A DNA stretch of 64,000 nt from Actinomadura chibensis NBRC 106107 (GCF_001552135.1 NZ_BCQP01000043.1:58869-122868); one strand, 5' to 3'; positions 18,689 through 28,295 are shown, counted from the stretch's first letter. Numbers and translations are program-made. The notes: generated by a model not told the origin, from the sequence alone.

Positions 18689-18794
18689 GGACGCAGCGTG
18701 CCAGCTGGCGACCGCCTCACGCGATCCGATATCGATCCGTCCCCATAACCGCCTCCCCGACCAGCAAGATCGCGATCTACAGCTGGAGTATTAG

Positions 18795-19206
18795 CCCTCT
18801 TCATGGACGTCCGGTGCAGGAACGCCTTGATGAGGTTGGTGGCATCGAAGGCCGCGCCGTCGAAGAACGCATTCGACATCGAAGCCTCACGCATGTCCGC
18901 ATTCGAGAAACTTGCGTTGCAGGAGATGGTGTTCCGCAGATCCGCTTGGAAAAGGCGTGCGCGTTGGAACCGTGCCGACTCCAGGTGAGCCCCTTGAAAG
19001 GTCGCGAGGTAGAGATTGGCTGACTGCGCCGTGACGCGGGTCAGGTCGGTCCTCTCCAGGACCGTTATCGCCGGTGTCTCCTTCGGGCGAGTTCCGATGA
19101 CCTGGAAGACGGCGTCCAGGTCCACGCCGGCCCGCTGACTGGTGTCGGCCGAGGTGGGGTCGTAGTAGGAGGGCGGCACCAGGGCCTTCTCGTCACCGAC
19201 CGGCAA
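18795..19206 (-). pseudogene. pentapeptide-repeat protein, N-terminal fragment
   Basis: The frame reads a lead segment (GVDLDAVFQVIGTRPKETPA) and then pentapeptide repeats (ANLYLATFQGAHLESARFQR, ADLRNTISCNASFSNADMR). It is interrupted at 18790 by the IS701 element. At the other side it runs straight into a partial CRISPR repeat at about 19209-19222. The only start there would be a TTG at 19206, so the true 5' end seems lost. Pentapeptide proteins form right-handed quadrilateral helices; the role of this one is unknown. Both ends are damaged. Confidence 0.7.
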
Positions 19207-19208
19207 GT

Positions 19209-20010
19209 GTCGTGGGGCCGACTACGTGAGCGTGTCCGTGAGCACGCTCTTGCCGGAACCATCCCCGCGTGCGCGGGGCCGACGGGGCATTTCTGCGGAG
19301 GAGTCATCTCGCTCGAGAACCATCCCCGCATGCGCGGGGCGACTCGACGCAACGGGCACGGACGGGCGCGAATCGAGAACCATCCCCGCATGCGCGGCCG
19401 ACGGCATCGACAAAACCGGCGACGCGCTAAAGGAAGAACCATCCCCGCATGCGCGGGGCCGACTGGACGACGCCCGACCCCGAGAACGGGCTGGAGGAAC
19501 CATCCCCGCATGCGCGGGGCGACGTGCCTGGGTTGCTCGCCCTCCTCCACCAAGGCGAACCATCCTCGCAGGCGCGGGGCCGACGCCTAACCCTTCCGGC
19601 AAGGGTTCCGGTAACCCGAACCATCCCCGAATGCGCGGGACCGACGGTTCAGGACCGCTGGCATGGCCACCGAAGGTCGAACCATCCCCGCGTGCGCGGG
19701 GCCGACGGGCGCTACTGGGACCTGTGCTGCGGTCGCGAGGAACCATCCCTGCATGCGCGGGGCCGACTGGAAGTCCCCGGAGGGCGTCCACCTCATGACG
19801 GAACCATCCCCGCGTGCGCGGGGCCGACCGGACCGCGCGGCTGCGACGCGCGCAGGCCAGGGAACCATCCCCGCGTGCGCGGGGCCAACCACTGGTGGCG
19901 GGGCCCAGCACTCCCCATCGGGAACCGTCCCCGCATGCGCGGGGCCGACCCGGTGCGGTCGCCGGTGGCGTCGTCGTAGGGGGAACCGTCCCCGCGTGTG
20001 CGGGGCCGAC
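19209..20010 (-). CRISPR. CRISPR array 2, type I-E, degenerate, 13 repeats plus a partial one
   Basis: Repeat starts are at 19256, 19317, 19377, 19436, 19497, 19557, 19618, 19679, 19740, 19801, 19862, 19922 and 19983, with a truncated repeat at about 19209-19222. It is the same repeat family as array 1, but most copies carry changes: loop variant GCATGC, lost bases at 19317, 19377 and 19497, and GAACCG in place of GAACCA in the last two. The duplicated leader found at arrays 1 and 3b is absent; the 169 bases before cas6 do not resemble it. Likely an old array, still transcribable only from an outside promoter. Confidence 0.92.
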
Positions 20011-20179
20011 GCTCCGCGCTTATGCGCTTCGCCGCCTTCCGCCTAACTGGCTGCGTGTGCGTGGGATGAGCGCAGGACGGCCAGGTGGAACGCGGAGAGA
20101 AGCATTGATGCATGGGTGGGGTCCGGCGAATGCTCTCAACGAAGAAGCGTGTTCGTGATGCAGGAGCCGGGCTGACGGT

Positions 20180-20884
20180 TTACCCGGTGTGTGGTGTGGG
20201 GGCTGTGGTGGGGCGGGCGAGGGTGAGGAGGCCGCATCCGTAGGAGCGGGCGCGGCCTATGCCGTAGATGAGAGTTGCGCGTAGGGCGGCTTCATCGGTC
20301 ACTTCGAGGAGGCCCTGGAATGTGGCTTGGTGGAGGGCGACCTTTTCTCCTTGGCCTTTGGTGAATCTGATCCGCTGACGTTCTATCAGGCGGAGGTTGT
20401 GGGCTTGTTCAGTGGGGAGTGGGTGGGGGGTGGTGGCGGGAGGGATTTCGAAGCCTTTTTTTATTGATTGTTCGAGGAGCCAGGTGGTTTGCTGTTCGGC
20501 TGTGACGTGGGGGCGGCGGATGCCGCGTTGGCCGTGGCGAGGCACGACGTAGGTGGGGTTGGCGGTGAGCCGGAAGGCGTAGCGTTGCCCGGCCTTGAGT
20601 TGCTGCAAGAGCGGTTCGTAGGACTTTGTGGCCCAGGACGGGACGTCGGAGCGGGGCCATCCGGCTTGTTCGACCAGGTGCGTGAGGTCGGGGCGGTGGG
20701 CGGAGACGATGTAGAGGGAGACCTTGTGTCTGGAGTCGGTGTCCAGGCGCCACAGGACGCGGTCGTCGGGCTCGAGGATGGGCGGGAAGCCCGTCATCAC
20801 AGCGGCATGCATGCGTTGAGGACTGCCCAGCAGGTGGATCGCGCCGGCCCGGCGCGGGTTGAGATAGGCGCGCGTCAGGTACAT
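20180..20884 (-). CDS. cas6e: type I-E crRNA endonuclease Cas6e (Cse3)
   Basis: A 234-residue protein that cuts the precursor crRNA inside each repeat and stays in Cascade. It begins MYLTRAYLNP, typical of the family. It carries His26 at the position of the known catalytic histidine and ends with a glycine-rich RNA-binding loop GIGRARSYGCGLL. It starts 7 bases after cas5e and is the last gene of the effector operon. In a standard locus cas1 and cas2 would follow, but here a CRISPR array comes next. Confidence 0.95.
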   Translation of the reverse strand: MYLTRAYLNPRRAGAIHLLGSPQRMHAAVMTGFPPILEPDDRVLWRLDTDSRHKVSLYIVSAHRPDLTHLVEQAGWPRSDVPSWATKSYEPLLQQLKAGQRYAFRLTANPTYVVPRHGQRGIRRPHVTAEQQTTWLLEQSIKKGFEIPPATTPHPLPTEQAHNLRLIERQRIRFTKGQGEKVALHQATFQGLLEVTDEAALRATLIYGIGRARSYGCGLLTLARPTTAPTPHTG

Positions 20885-20891
20885 GAGGGGG

Positions 20892-21635
20892 TCATCCCAG
20901 CAAATCCATGGGGTCGTGAGGGTGGTTGGCGGGGCGGATGGGCGGGAACACGCGATCGTGTCTGACGCCCCGGCTGCCGAAGCGGCGCTGAAAGGGCGGA
21001 GAGGGCAGCGGTATGTCGGTCATGTGGCCGTCGCCTGTCCGGTCGTCGACGAGGATTTCGCAGGTGATGAGATCGTCGTTGCGGCGGCGACGGCGTTGTT
21101 CGGCCGGGCCTGCCTGCCATTCGAGGTCGGCGAGAGCAGCCTCGACCGAGGTGTAGCGGTCGGTGTGCTCGATCAGTATTGGACGAGAGGGCGGGCAGGA
21201 ACGTCGTCCGAGATACAAGGGATGGCGCGGCGTCTTCAGCGCCTCGGCGAGTTGGCCCGTGGGCGGGCCTTGCAGCGCGACCACGAAGACGGCGTCCGTT
21301 ACGTAGTGGCGGCGGGTGACCTTGGTCGATTCGTGGGGACGGAGTGTGGAGCCCGCCGCGGTCGGCATTCGCTGCAGGGCAGGGTCGGCGCTTCGAGATG
21401 CGGCGGTGACGATGTGGTAGTCGACGAGGAGTTGTCCCGGCTGGTCGATGCGGACGCCGAAGTCGAGTGATGCAAGGTCGGTCAGGTCGGCGCCGCGGGG
21501 ACGGCCCAGGGCTGAGGCGAGCAGGCCTATCACGCCCGACTTGGTGGGGGCCGTGCGGGTGCTGCGGGTGTTGTGGCGGCTGGCGATGCCCCAGGACTGC
21601 AGGGGGCCGGCCAGCCGAAGAAGCAGCACGCTCAT
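20892..21635 (-). CDS. cas5e: type I-E Cascade subunit Cas5e (CasD)
   Basis: A 247-residue RAMP-fold subunit that caps the 5' handle of the crRNA in Cascade. The N-terminus MSVLLLRLAGPLQSWG and the following PTKSGVIGLLASALG are family hallmarks. The start overlaps the cas7e stop as ATGA, so it is translated with it. No damage seen. Confidence 0.95.
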   Translation of the reverse strand: MSVLLLRLAGPLQSWGIASRHNTRSTRTAPTKSGVIGLLASALGRPRGADLTDLASLDFGVRIDQPGQLLVDYHIVTAASRSADPALQRMPTAAGSTLRPHESTKVTRRHYVTDAVFVVALQGPPTGQLAEALKTPRHPLYLGRRSCPPSRPILIEHTDRYTSVEAALADLEWQAGPAEQRRRRRNDDLITCEILVDDRTGDGHMTDIPLPSPPFQRRFGSRGVRHDRVFPPIRPANHPHDPMDLLG

Positions 21636-22777
21636 TGTGTGATCCGTTCGCCCAGTGTGGCGCGGACGGTGTCCAGTGCCGTGTCGAGGGGCTGGGCGGG
21701 CGGTAGTTCGATCTGCTTTTCGTCGTTGACCCGATCACCGAGCCAGGCGGGGTAGATCAGGGCGCTGGTGAGCGGGCTGGTGCCGTACATCTTGTCTTGT
21801 TCGCTGTGGTAGGTGACCAGTTGTGCGACGGACGCGGGCACGATCCCGCCTTCGGGGGCGCGGACGGGTTCCTCGAACGCGCCGGCGAGGCTGACCGGCT
21901 GGTCGGCGCGCACATTGATCATGATCAGGTCGGGTCTGGTGTGGGCTGCGAAGGTGTTCTGCTTGCCGGTGGGCATGGCGGTGGCGAAGGTCTTGGCGAA
22001 GGCCAAGGCGAGGTCCAGGGCACGGTCGGTCTCACCATCGAGGTTGGCGATCAGGTCGCGCATCGAGACGGTGGCGAACCGGTACAGGGTGGCGGAGTTG
22101 AACTCTATTGTGCCGATCATTCCGGCGCCGGTTTCGTCTTGGCGGCGGGATTCGTCGTCGACGGCGGTGAAGTAGTCGAACTGGTCGCTGACGACTTTGT
22201 GTGTGGAGAGGGCGTGGGCGACCTGGCAGGCGGCATCGACGTTCAGTTCGGGCGCATCGGCGACCATCCTGCCGAACAGGGCGACAGCACCGGCGTGCCC
22301 TTTGATGCCGAGTTCGTGTAGATCAAGGCCGGTGATGCGGGCACGGATCTGGTCGGGATCCTCGACGACCTCTTCGAGGTCGGCGGCCACCAGCGCGTCG
22401 GCGACCCGTTCGACCTGGTCGTGGCCGAGGAACAGCAGGTACTCGGTGATCGGCTTGTTCTTGGCGAGCTTCACCTTCTTGAACAGCGCGAGTGTCGCCG
22501 CGGTGCCGATAACGTCGGACGCCGCGCCCAACGCGGGTCGGCGTGCGGTGACGGCGTCGCCGATGACGCGGGGGAGTTGCCGGGTGCGCAGACCTCCGTC
22601 CTTGGCCAGGTTCGGGTCGTTGAGGAAGGCGTCGCGAACCGCGCGTTTCCACGCCTGGGAGGACACTCGGGCCCGGAGCACACCGCCGTAGGTCGCGGTC
22701 TTGGGGCTTCCGGACTCGTCTCGGTTCAGGTTGGAGGGCGGTACGGACTGCAGGACATGGACGTCGAGGAAGGTCAT
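21632..22777 (-). CDS. cas7e: type I-E Cascade backbone Cas7e (CasC/Cse4)
   Basis: A 381-residue backbone protein, present in six copies in Cascade and wrapping the crRNA spacer. It has the expected start MTFLDVHVLQSVPPSNLNRD and the SSQAWKRAVR block, and a normal family length. The stop overlaps the cas5e start; the start lies 11 bases after the end of cse2. Appears intact. Confidence 0.96.
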   Translation of the reverse strand: MTFLDVHVLQSVPPSNLNRDESGSPKTATYGGVLRARVSSQAWKRAVRDAFLNDPNLAKDGGLRTRQLPRVIGDAVTARRPALGAASDVIGTAATLALFKKVKLAKNKPITEYLLFLGHDQVERVADALVAADLEEVVEDPDQIRARITGLDLHELGIKGHAGAVALFGRMVADAPELNVDAACQVAHALSTHKVVSDQFDYFTAVDDESRRQDETGAGMIGTIEFNSATLYRFATVSMRDLIANLDGETDRALDLALAFAKTFATAMPTGKQNTFAAHTRPDLIMINVRADQPVSLAGAFEEPVRAPEGGIVPASVAQLVTYHSEQDKMYGTSPLTSALIYPAWLGDRVNDEKQIELPPAQPLDTALDTVRATLGERITQ

Positions 22778-22788
22778 CGATCAAGCCC

Positions 22789-23427
22789 CTAACTGTAGGT
22801 GTCGGTGGTGTCGTCCTGGTCGTCTTCGGTACTGGGAATCCATCGGTAGTCCAGGCCCCAGCGTCGGCGGGTCTGTGCGCGGAGTTCCGGGACGGGCCAG
22901 GACTCCAGGTCGGCGGCGAGAGCGAGGTAGTCCATAGGGATGGCGTGCTGGCGGAGTTGGGGGACCAGGACACGCAGGTGGCCGACCACCTCCTCGATGC
23001 TGTCGGCGGTCGCGGCTGCCAGGAATCGGCGGTCCACTCCTTCGGGGGAGGTGCTTTGGAGCGCTTGGTGCAGGCGCCCGGCGGCCCTGCCCACGGTGGT
23101 TCTCTGCCGGCCCTGGGAGGGCTGGTGCATCCGACGATCCTGTGATTGCTGGTGGAAGGCGTACAGGGCCAGCGTGTAGTGGGCGGCGGCCTCCACCCGG
23201 GCCTGGGCCTGCGGCCCCCAGCGGGCGGGGACCGCCAGGCTCACCGGCGCGATGTACTGGAACATGGCGGGTATGTCCATCGGCTTTTTGCTCAGGCCCC
23301 GGCGGCACGCCGCCAGCCCGGCCCGGTCGAAGTCGACGGCCTGATTTCGGCGGACGAGGAAGGCGTCGAGAACGACCGCCAGTTCTGCCTGCCAACGAGG
23401 CCGCACGGCCGTGGTGGAAGAAGTCAT
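22789..23427 (-). CDS. cse2: type I-E small subunit Cse2 (CasB)
   Basis: A 212-residue, mostly helical protein, the small subunit that stabilises the R-loop in Cascade. The start is ATG 23427, which overlaps the cse1 stop as ATGA; the open frame reaches further back to 23511 but that would run inside cse1. Identity rests on size, helical content and the conserved position between cse1 and cas7e. Confidence 0.9.
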   Translation of the reverse strand: MTSSTTAVRPRWQAELAVVLDAFLVRRNQAVDFDRAGLAACRRGLSKKPMDIPAMFQYIAPVSLAVPARWGPQAQARVEAAAHYTLALYAFHQQSQDRRMHQPSQGRQRTTVGRAAGRLHQALQSTSPEGVDRRFLAAATADSIEEVVGHLRVLVPQLRQHAIPMDYLALAADLESWPVPELRAQTRRRWGLDYRWIPSTEDDQDDTTDTYS

Positions 23428-25109
23428 CAACCAACCTCTGCAGACGGGCGGGGAAGGGCTGTGTCCAAGTCCCTGCGGAACCGGCGTTCGGCCAGCGCGG
23501 CGTCGATCCATTCCGTACGGTCACGGCCCGAACGGACCAGGCGGCCGCGAATGGCGCTCGGTGGCACCTGCAGCAGTAGCCGGTCGGCGATCTGATAGGT
23601 CCTAGCGCGGATCGTGGACCCCCACTGTTCGCTTGCCTCTTGAGGGGGACGGTCACCGCCCAGACCGGCGAGCCAACGGCGGAACTGTTGGTCGAGGGTC
23701 GCGTACAAACTCATGCGAGCGTCGTCGCGGCGGCCCTTCAGAACGCGGTCGTCCTTGCAACCCGCGGCCTTGGCCAGATCGACTGCCAGGGTGCCCAGGT
23801 GGCGCGCGGTGGCCTCGGCGTCCCGAACACCGTTCAGGGCGACATGCTCCCAACGATCGCCGGTCGAGTGCAGGACCGCGATGGGAAGGGGCAGGTCGTC
23901 GACGTAGGTGTCGTCGATAGTCGCGCTTTTGGCGCCGTAGACGATGCCGAATGCGCGCAGCAGCAGAAGCCGCCCCGCCAGGGGACCCTTGGCCAGGAAG
24001 CGAAGTTGGACCAACACCTCGGGCGGTTTGAACTCCTCATGCGTGGTGTCGGTCACTGACTGGTGGGCCAGGATCGTACCCAGGCCGCGCCACAACTGCC
24101 GTTGCGGCCGGTGGGTGATCGGCATGAACACCGTCCGCCCCAATTTCTTCTCCTGGACGGAGCTGCGTCGCCAGGCGGTGTGGGGCTCGATCTGCCACAG
24201 GTCGGGTGTGCGGAGTCGGTCGCCTGCGCAGAGCACGAGCCGTCGGACCCGTGGCCCGTCGGGCGTGATGTCGGCGACGAGGCGGACTCGGCGTCCGAGC
24301 CAGGTGTACAGGTCCAGCAGGCCGGCGAGTGTGCGTTCCCGCCAGCTCGGATCCACGGGGGGACGTTCCCAGGACGGCATGTCCCCAGAGCCGCTGTTGG
24401 TACCGTTCAAGATCATCAGGTTGTACATCAGGGTGTGCCAGAGTGTCGGCCCGGTCGGGATGAGGACGCCGAGCTGGCCGAGGGGCCCGGTCGGGTTGCC
24501 GGTGGTCTTGCCGGCTTTGGCCTTGGGGTCGCCGACGGCGGCCGTCTTGATGGCTGCGGTGTCCCAGGCGTGTGCGTGCAGCAGCCAGCGTGCGGCCTCG
24601 GCCGGGGTCAGCGACGGCGGCTCGTGGTCGCGAACCGCGGAGAATATGGGCGCGTTGTTGCCAGCAGCCAGGAAGGGAATGGCCAACGCGATCGTCTTGG
24701 TCTCGCCGTTGCCGCTGCGCAGCCCGGCGACCTGCCCGAACGGTTTCTGCGGGTGGAACAGGTCGAATCGATCCCGGACGGTGTCGAGATAGCGGTTGAT
24801 CGAGTCGACGGGCAGCCGCCCCGGCTCCCACAGTGAGATCCATTCTTGGCTGGAACGGGGGCCGGGATGAGGCCATTGACCCACGGCTCGGTGGACCACC
24901 GCCAGCATCAACCGCAGGATCGGCGGGTACTGGGTGGCGACGTCGAGAGCGAGGTCCTGGATTTCGTGAGCTCGAATGAGGGCCTGTCTCAATGACAGGG
25001 GCTTGGCGGTGCCATCGACGAGCAGACACGGCAGCCACGGCTCGTCCACGAGATTGAACGCCAATTCCGAAGACGACTGCGGGGTAGTGCCACTCGGGGG
25101 GCTAGGCAC
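23427..25109 (-). CDS. cse1: type I-E large subunit Cse1 (Cas8e/CasA)
   Basis: A 560-residue large subunit that recognises the PAM and recruits Cas3. The N-terminus has the family strand FNLVDEPWLPCL, then LSLRQALIRAHEI. The start is GTG 25109, which overlaps the end of cas3 and has GGAGGT five bases before it. The frame is open back to 25262, but that stretch is inside cas3. The gene ends in an ATGA overlap with cse2. No frameshift seen. Confidence 0.94.
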   Translation of the reverse strand: MPSPPSGTTPQSSSELAFNLVDEPWLPCLLVDGTAKPLSLRQALIRAHEIQDLALDVATQYPPILRLMLAVVHRAVGQWPHPGPRSSQEWISLWEPGRLPVDSINRYLDTVRDRFDLFHPQKPFGQVAGLRSGNGETKTIALAIPFLAAGNNAPIFSAVRDHEPPSLTPAEAARWLLHAHAWDTAAIKTAAVGDPKAKAGKTTGNPTGPLGQLGVLIPTGPTLWHTLMYNLMILNGTNSGSGDMPSWERPPVDPSWRERTLAGLLDLYTWLGRRVRLVADITPDGPRVRRLVLCAGDRLRTPDLWQIEPHTAWRRSSVQEKKLGRTVFMPITHRPQRQLWRGLGTILAHQSVTDTTHEEFKPPEVLVQLRFLAKGPLAGRLLLLRAFGIVYGAKSATIDDTYVDDLPLPIAVLHSTGDRWEHVALNGVRDAEATARHLGTLAVDLAKAAGCKDDRVLKGRRDDARMSLYATLDQQFRRWLAGLGGDRPPQEASEQWGSTIRARTYQIADRLLLQVPPSAIRGRLVRSGRDRTEWIDAALAERRFRRDLDTALPRPSAEVG

Positions 25110-27822
25110 GGGTGACCTCCAAACCGGTTTCGGGGCTGTAGTTGACATGGCGGTCGGCCATGCGGAGTGGGCCATCGGGCGGCAGCAACAACACCCGTGC
25201 CCGCGCCAGCCAGGGCGTCCAGCGCCATGCCGTGGGCGTGAACGTCTGCTCCAGGGCGGCATCGGTCAGTTGCTGCGGAAGCCGGATGGCTTGATCGAGA
25301 ATCGTGTCGATCTCGCCCGGAGCGGGGCGTCGTCGTAACGCGATGGGAGACGGGTCGCTCGCCGCAGAGACAGGGACGGCGTGGTCGGGCTGCTGCTTGG
25401 CGCCGCTTTCGGAGTCGATCTCCCGCAGGAGGATGACCTCGATGGTCCGGGCGCCGAGACGCACGGTGGCCTGAACCTCCGGATCGTCTTCGTCTCGGGC
25501 CTCTCCGATGCTGCCGATATCGGTCAGGGCGTCACAGTCGGGCGGCGGCAGGATGATCTGACGTGCCGCGAGCTCCATCGACGCCAACGTGTCCTGATGG
25601 TCCTCGGCAGCACGCCGCAGGTCACGCTGCCAGGAATCCGGACCGATCGGCTCGTCGCCGTACACCTCGTTGATCAAGCCGGGGATGTCTTCGGGAAGGT
25701 TCACCCGATCGCGGCCACCGCTACGCAACGCCGCAGCCGTCCGCCACAGCAGATGCTCGCCATACACCAGGGCGCTGCCGAACGGTAGACGCGGCGGCCC
25801 GTCCGGGACGTGCGCGCAGCCCGCTACCAGCAGGCGCGGTTCCCGCAAGGGCTCTGGCCGCTCCCTTCCGTGGTGACGATGCACCCGTCCGAGCCTTTGC
25901 AACAGCAGGTCCACCGGTGCCAGATCGCTGACCCCCACATCGAAGTCGACGTCCAATGACTGCTCCGCTACCTGCGTGGCGACGACAACACGAGGACCGA
26001 GCCGAGCTTTCCGTTGCGGGCCGAACTCGGCGATCAGACAATCGTCGCGAACTCGACGATCCGCTACCGTGAACCGAGAATGAGCCAAGGTCACCGCTGT
26101 GGGACCGAACTTGTTCTTCAGCGCCTGCCAGGTCCGCTGCGCGCGCCCGACGGTGTTACGGATGACCAGAGCGCTGCCGCCTTCCGCAAGCAATTCCGTG
26201 ATGGCATTGACAACGGCGTCAGGGGCCTCGCCAGGTTCATCAAGGAAATCCAGACGCACGGGAACACTGCCCGCGGATCGTGCCGGTGCCACCCGCATCT
26301 GGGACTCGCCACGACGCACGCTGATGATCTGGGGGTACCGCATGACCGCGGCCGACTCGACAGCTTCACCTGAATAGGCCGCCAGCAGTTCTCGGCGCGT
26401 CCGTTGCGGCAGGGTCGCCGACAGCAACACCACCGGGACCTGCAAAGCGCCGAGCCACGACAGAACACGTCGAAGGATGACCGACATGTAGGCGTCGTAC
26501 GCATGGACCTCATCGACGATCACCACTTTCCCGATCAACCCGAGCATCCGCAGAGCGACATGCCGCGCGGCCACTCCCGCCAGCAGCAACTGGTCGACCG
26601 TGCCCACCACCACCGGGGCCAGCAGCCGCTTCTTACCGCCCGACAACCACTGCGAGGCGCTGAGCCCACCATCGCCCTCGTCGACCCCGATGCCGTTGAG
26701 AAGCAGCTGCTGGTACTCCTCCCGCCGAGCCGCCTTGCCATGGGCGAGAACGACCGTGGTCTGACCCTCCTGCTTCTCCAGCCACTTGGTCACCCGACCG
26801 AACATCTGGTTGGACGTGGCCTGCGTCGGCAAACCCACGAAGATCCCACGCGCACCGGTCCGAGCCGCCAAGACCTCGGCCGCCGCCAAGGCCGCTTCGG
26901 TCTTGCCGACGCCCATCGGCGCCTCAATGATCATCAACTCGGGCCCCTCGGCCCGCTGCGCCTGCCATAACGCCTTCGTCTGGACATCCCGCGGTCGGGT
27001 AATGGCCGGCCATCGAACGGCGAAGAACGCCGGCGGCTCGGCCGAAGCCAGACTCGGATCCGGCCGCCACACGTCCCGCAGCCCCATCACGTCGTTCGTC
27101 CGTCTCGCCGTCGCCGGGGATACCTGCAAATACTCATCTGAGAACGGCGCTTGGTAGCTGTAGAGACTCTCGGTACTGGCCAGCCAGTCCGCCAGGATGA
27201 CAACTCCCGCGACGCCCACCTGCAACGGAACCGGAAGCCGCACCTGGCCCCAGGAGCCTGGCTCGACATCCAGATGAGCGGACACCGCCTGGAACAACTC
27301 CTGCCGGATCGTGGCCCAGCCCGGATGCTCGCCGACCAACGCCCGCTCAGCGACGTCCCGCCACAACGGACCGGGAAAGACGCCATGGTGACCAGCGAGC
27401 ACGAGCGCCGCCCAGTCCGCCTCCTCCCACCCCGAAGCGTCCAGCAACTGCCGCAACGAGTAGGCCGACACCAACGAGTGCGGTGTGCGTGTCCGCTCGG
27501 AGAACGGCAACCCGGCTCGACGCCCAACCCGCGCGTGCCATGCGCTCTTGGATTGGAAGTCCGACGCCTTCCCCAGGTCGTGGAGCGCCGCCAGCCAGCA
27601 CACCAGCCGCTCCGCTTCAGCCTCCCCTCCAGGAACCACGGCGTAGAGCTGCGACTTGAGGGGCTGCGGTAGAAACTCACGCCACAGCCACCCGGCCACG
27701 TTGCCCGTGTCGATGAGGTGAGAGACGAGCGGGTGCCACGCCTGCGCCGGAACCGACTTCTTCCGACTCGCCAGCCCTGTCTTGCCCCACGCGGCACGCG
27801 CCGCGTCCGACAGCGGCTCCAT
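25102..27822 (-). CDS. cas3: type I-E nuclease-helicase Cas3
   Basis: A 906-residue Cas3 that nicks and unwinds the target strand after Cascade binding. The HD nuclease domain comes first, with H30, H35, H81-D82 in LHDLGKAS and H145-H146 in LAGHHG. The SF2 helicase follows, with Walker A MGVGKTE at 303-309, DEVHAYD at 437-443 and LLSATLP at about 466. All catalytic motifs are present. The start ATG 27822 has a GAGGGGG ribosome site. It is the first gene of the operon. A solitary CRISPR-like repeat lies about 100 bases upstream. Confidence 0.96.
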   Translation of the reverse strand: MEPLSDAARAAWGKTGLASRKKSVPAQAWHPLVSHLIDTGNVAGWLWREFLPQPLKSQLYAVVPGGEAEAERLVCWLAALHDLGKASDFQSKSAWHARVGRRAGLPFSERTRTPHSLVSAYSLRQLLDASGWEEADWAALVLAGHHGVFPGPLWRDVAERALVGEHPGWATIRQELFQAVSAHLDVEPGSWGQVRLPVPLQVGVAGVVILADWLASTESLYSYQAPFSDEYLQVSPATARRTNDVMGLRDVWRPDPSLASAEPPAFFAVRWPAITRPRDVQTKALWQAQRAEGPELMIIEAPMGVGKTEAALAAAEVLAARTGARGIFVGLPTQATSNQMFGRVTKWLEKQEGQTTVVLAHGKAARREEYQQLLLNGIGVDEGDGGLSASQWLSGGKKRLLAPVVVGTVDQLLLAGVAARHVALRMLGLIGKVVIVDEVHAYDAYMSVILRRVLSWLGALQVPVVLLSATLPQRTRRELLAAYSGEAVESAAVMRYPQIISVRRGESQMRVAPARSAGSVPVRLDFLDEPGEAPDAVVNAITELLAEGGSALVIRNTVGRAQRTWQALKNKFGPTAVTLAHSRFTVADRRVRDDCLIAEFGPQRKARLGPRVVVATQVAEQSLDVDFDVGVSDLAPVDLLLQRLGRVHRHHGRERPEPLREPRLLVAGCAHVPDGPPRLPFGSALVYGEHLLWRTAAALRSGGRDRVNLPEDIPGLINEVYGDEPIGPDSWQRDLRRAAEDHQDTLASMELAARQIILPPPDCDALTDIGSIGEARDEDDPEVQATVRLGARTIEVILLREIDSESGAKQQPDHAVPVSAASDPSPIALRRRPAPGEIDTILDQAIRLPQQLTDAALEQTFTPTAWRWTPWLARARVLLLPPDGPLRMADRHVNYSPETGLEVTRA

Positions 27823-27925
27823 GAAACCCCCTCACCTGGATGCCTTTGTTGTACAACCGGCCACCGACAGAATTCAGCCGTATCCCGGCACTCTCACCGA
27901 AGGTGAACAAGATTTACGTTCATCG

Positions 27926-27953
27926 ATCTCATCCCCGCTAGAGCGGGGCAAGT
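27926..27953 (-). repeat. solitary CRISPR-like repeat upstream of cas3
   Basis: On the minus strand it reads TTGCCCCGCT, CT, AGCGGGGATGAG. That keeps the GCCCCGC...GCGGGGATG core and hairpin of the I-E repeats but has a changed loop and flanks. It is alone, about 105 bases before the cas3 start and in the same direction. It may be a relic of an array or part of a crRNA-like leader RNA. Confidence 0.5.
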
Positions 27954-28295
27954 GTCCACCGAAGTGCTCAATAACGGACAATCTCCGCATTAGTGGAGCG
28001 AAGCTGAGGCGGCATGCCCGAGCTTGGTCCGCGGACTCTGGAGGCAAGACATGTTCTAAGTTATTAAGCATATCGACAGGCACTTGGTCTTCATCTTGCT
28101 ATGCCTATCTGAGTGACCGCCTGGCGGCACACGTTCGGGTGGTGTAGTCCTCGTGTGATGCGTCCAGTGCGGGGACGCCAAGTCCCTAAGGGGGATGTGT
28201 GTCAGACCGAGTCCCAGCGAACAAGATCAACTGGAGGGCGGTGATCTTTAAGCGATTAAAGCCGCTGATTAGCGCTCAGCCTCTGCGCGACATAG

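Larger units (their letters stand above)
16751..18790 (-). mobile_element. IS701-family element with a passenger gene
   Basis: Both ends carry the same inverted repeat: TACTCCAGTTGTAGATCGCG at 16751-16770 and, on the other strand, TACTCCAGCTGTAGATCGCG ending at 18790. Flanking bases are TTGG on the left and TTAG on the right, consistent with a slightly decayed 4-bp target duplication. The element is 2,040 bp, longer than a usual single-gene IS701 element, because a P-loop kinase gene lies between the transposase and the right end. It splits a pentapeptide-repeat gene. Confidence 0.82.

Noticed and set aside
20892..21738. Overlapping second frame across cas5e
   Set aside because: Shadow frame; the Cas5e motifs and the ATGA junction with cas7e fix the true frame.
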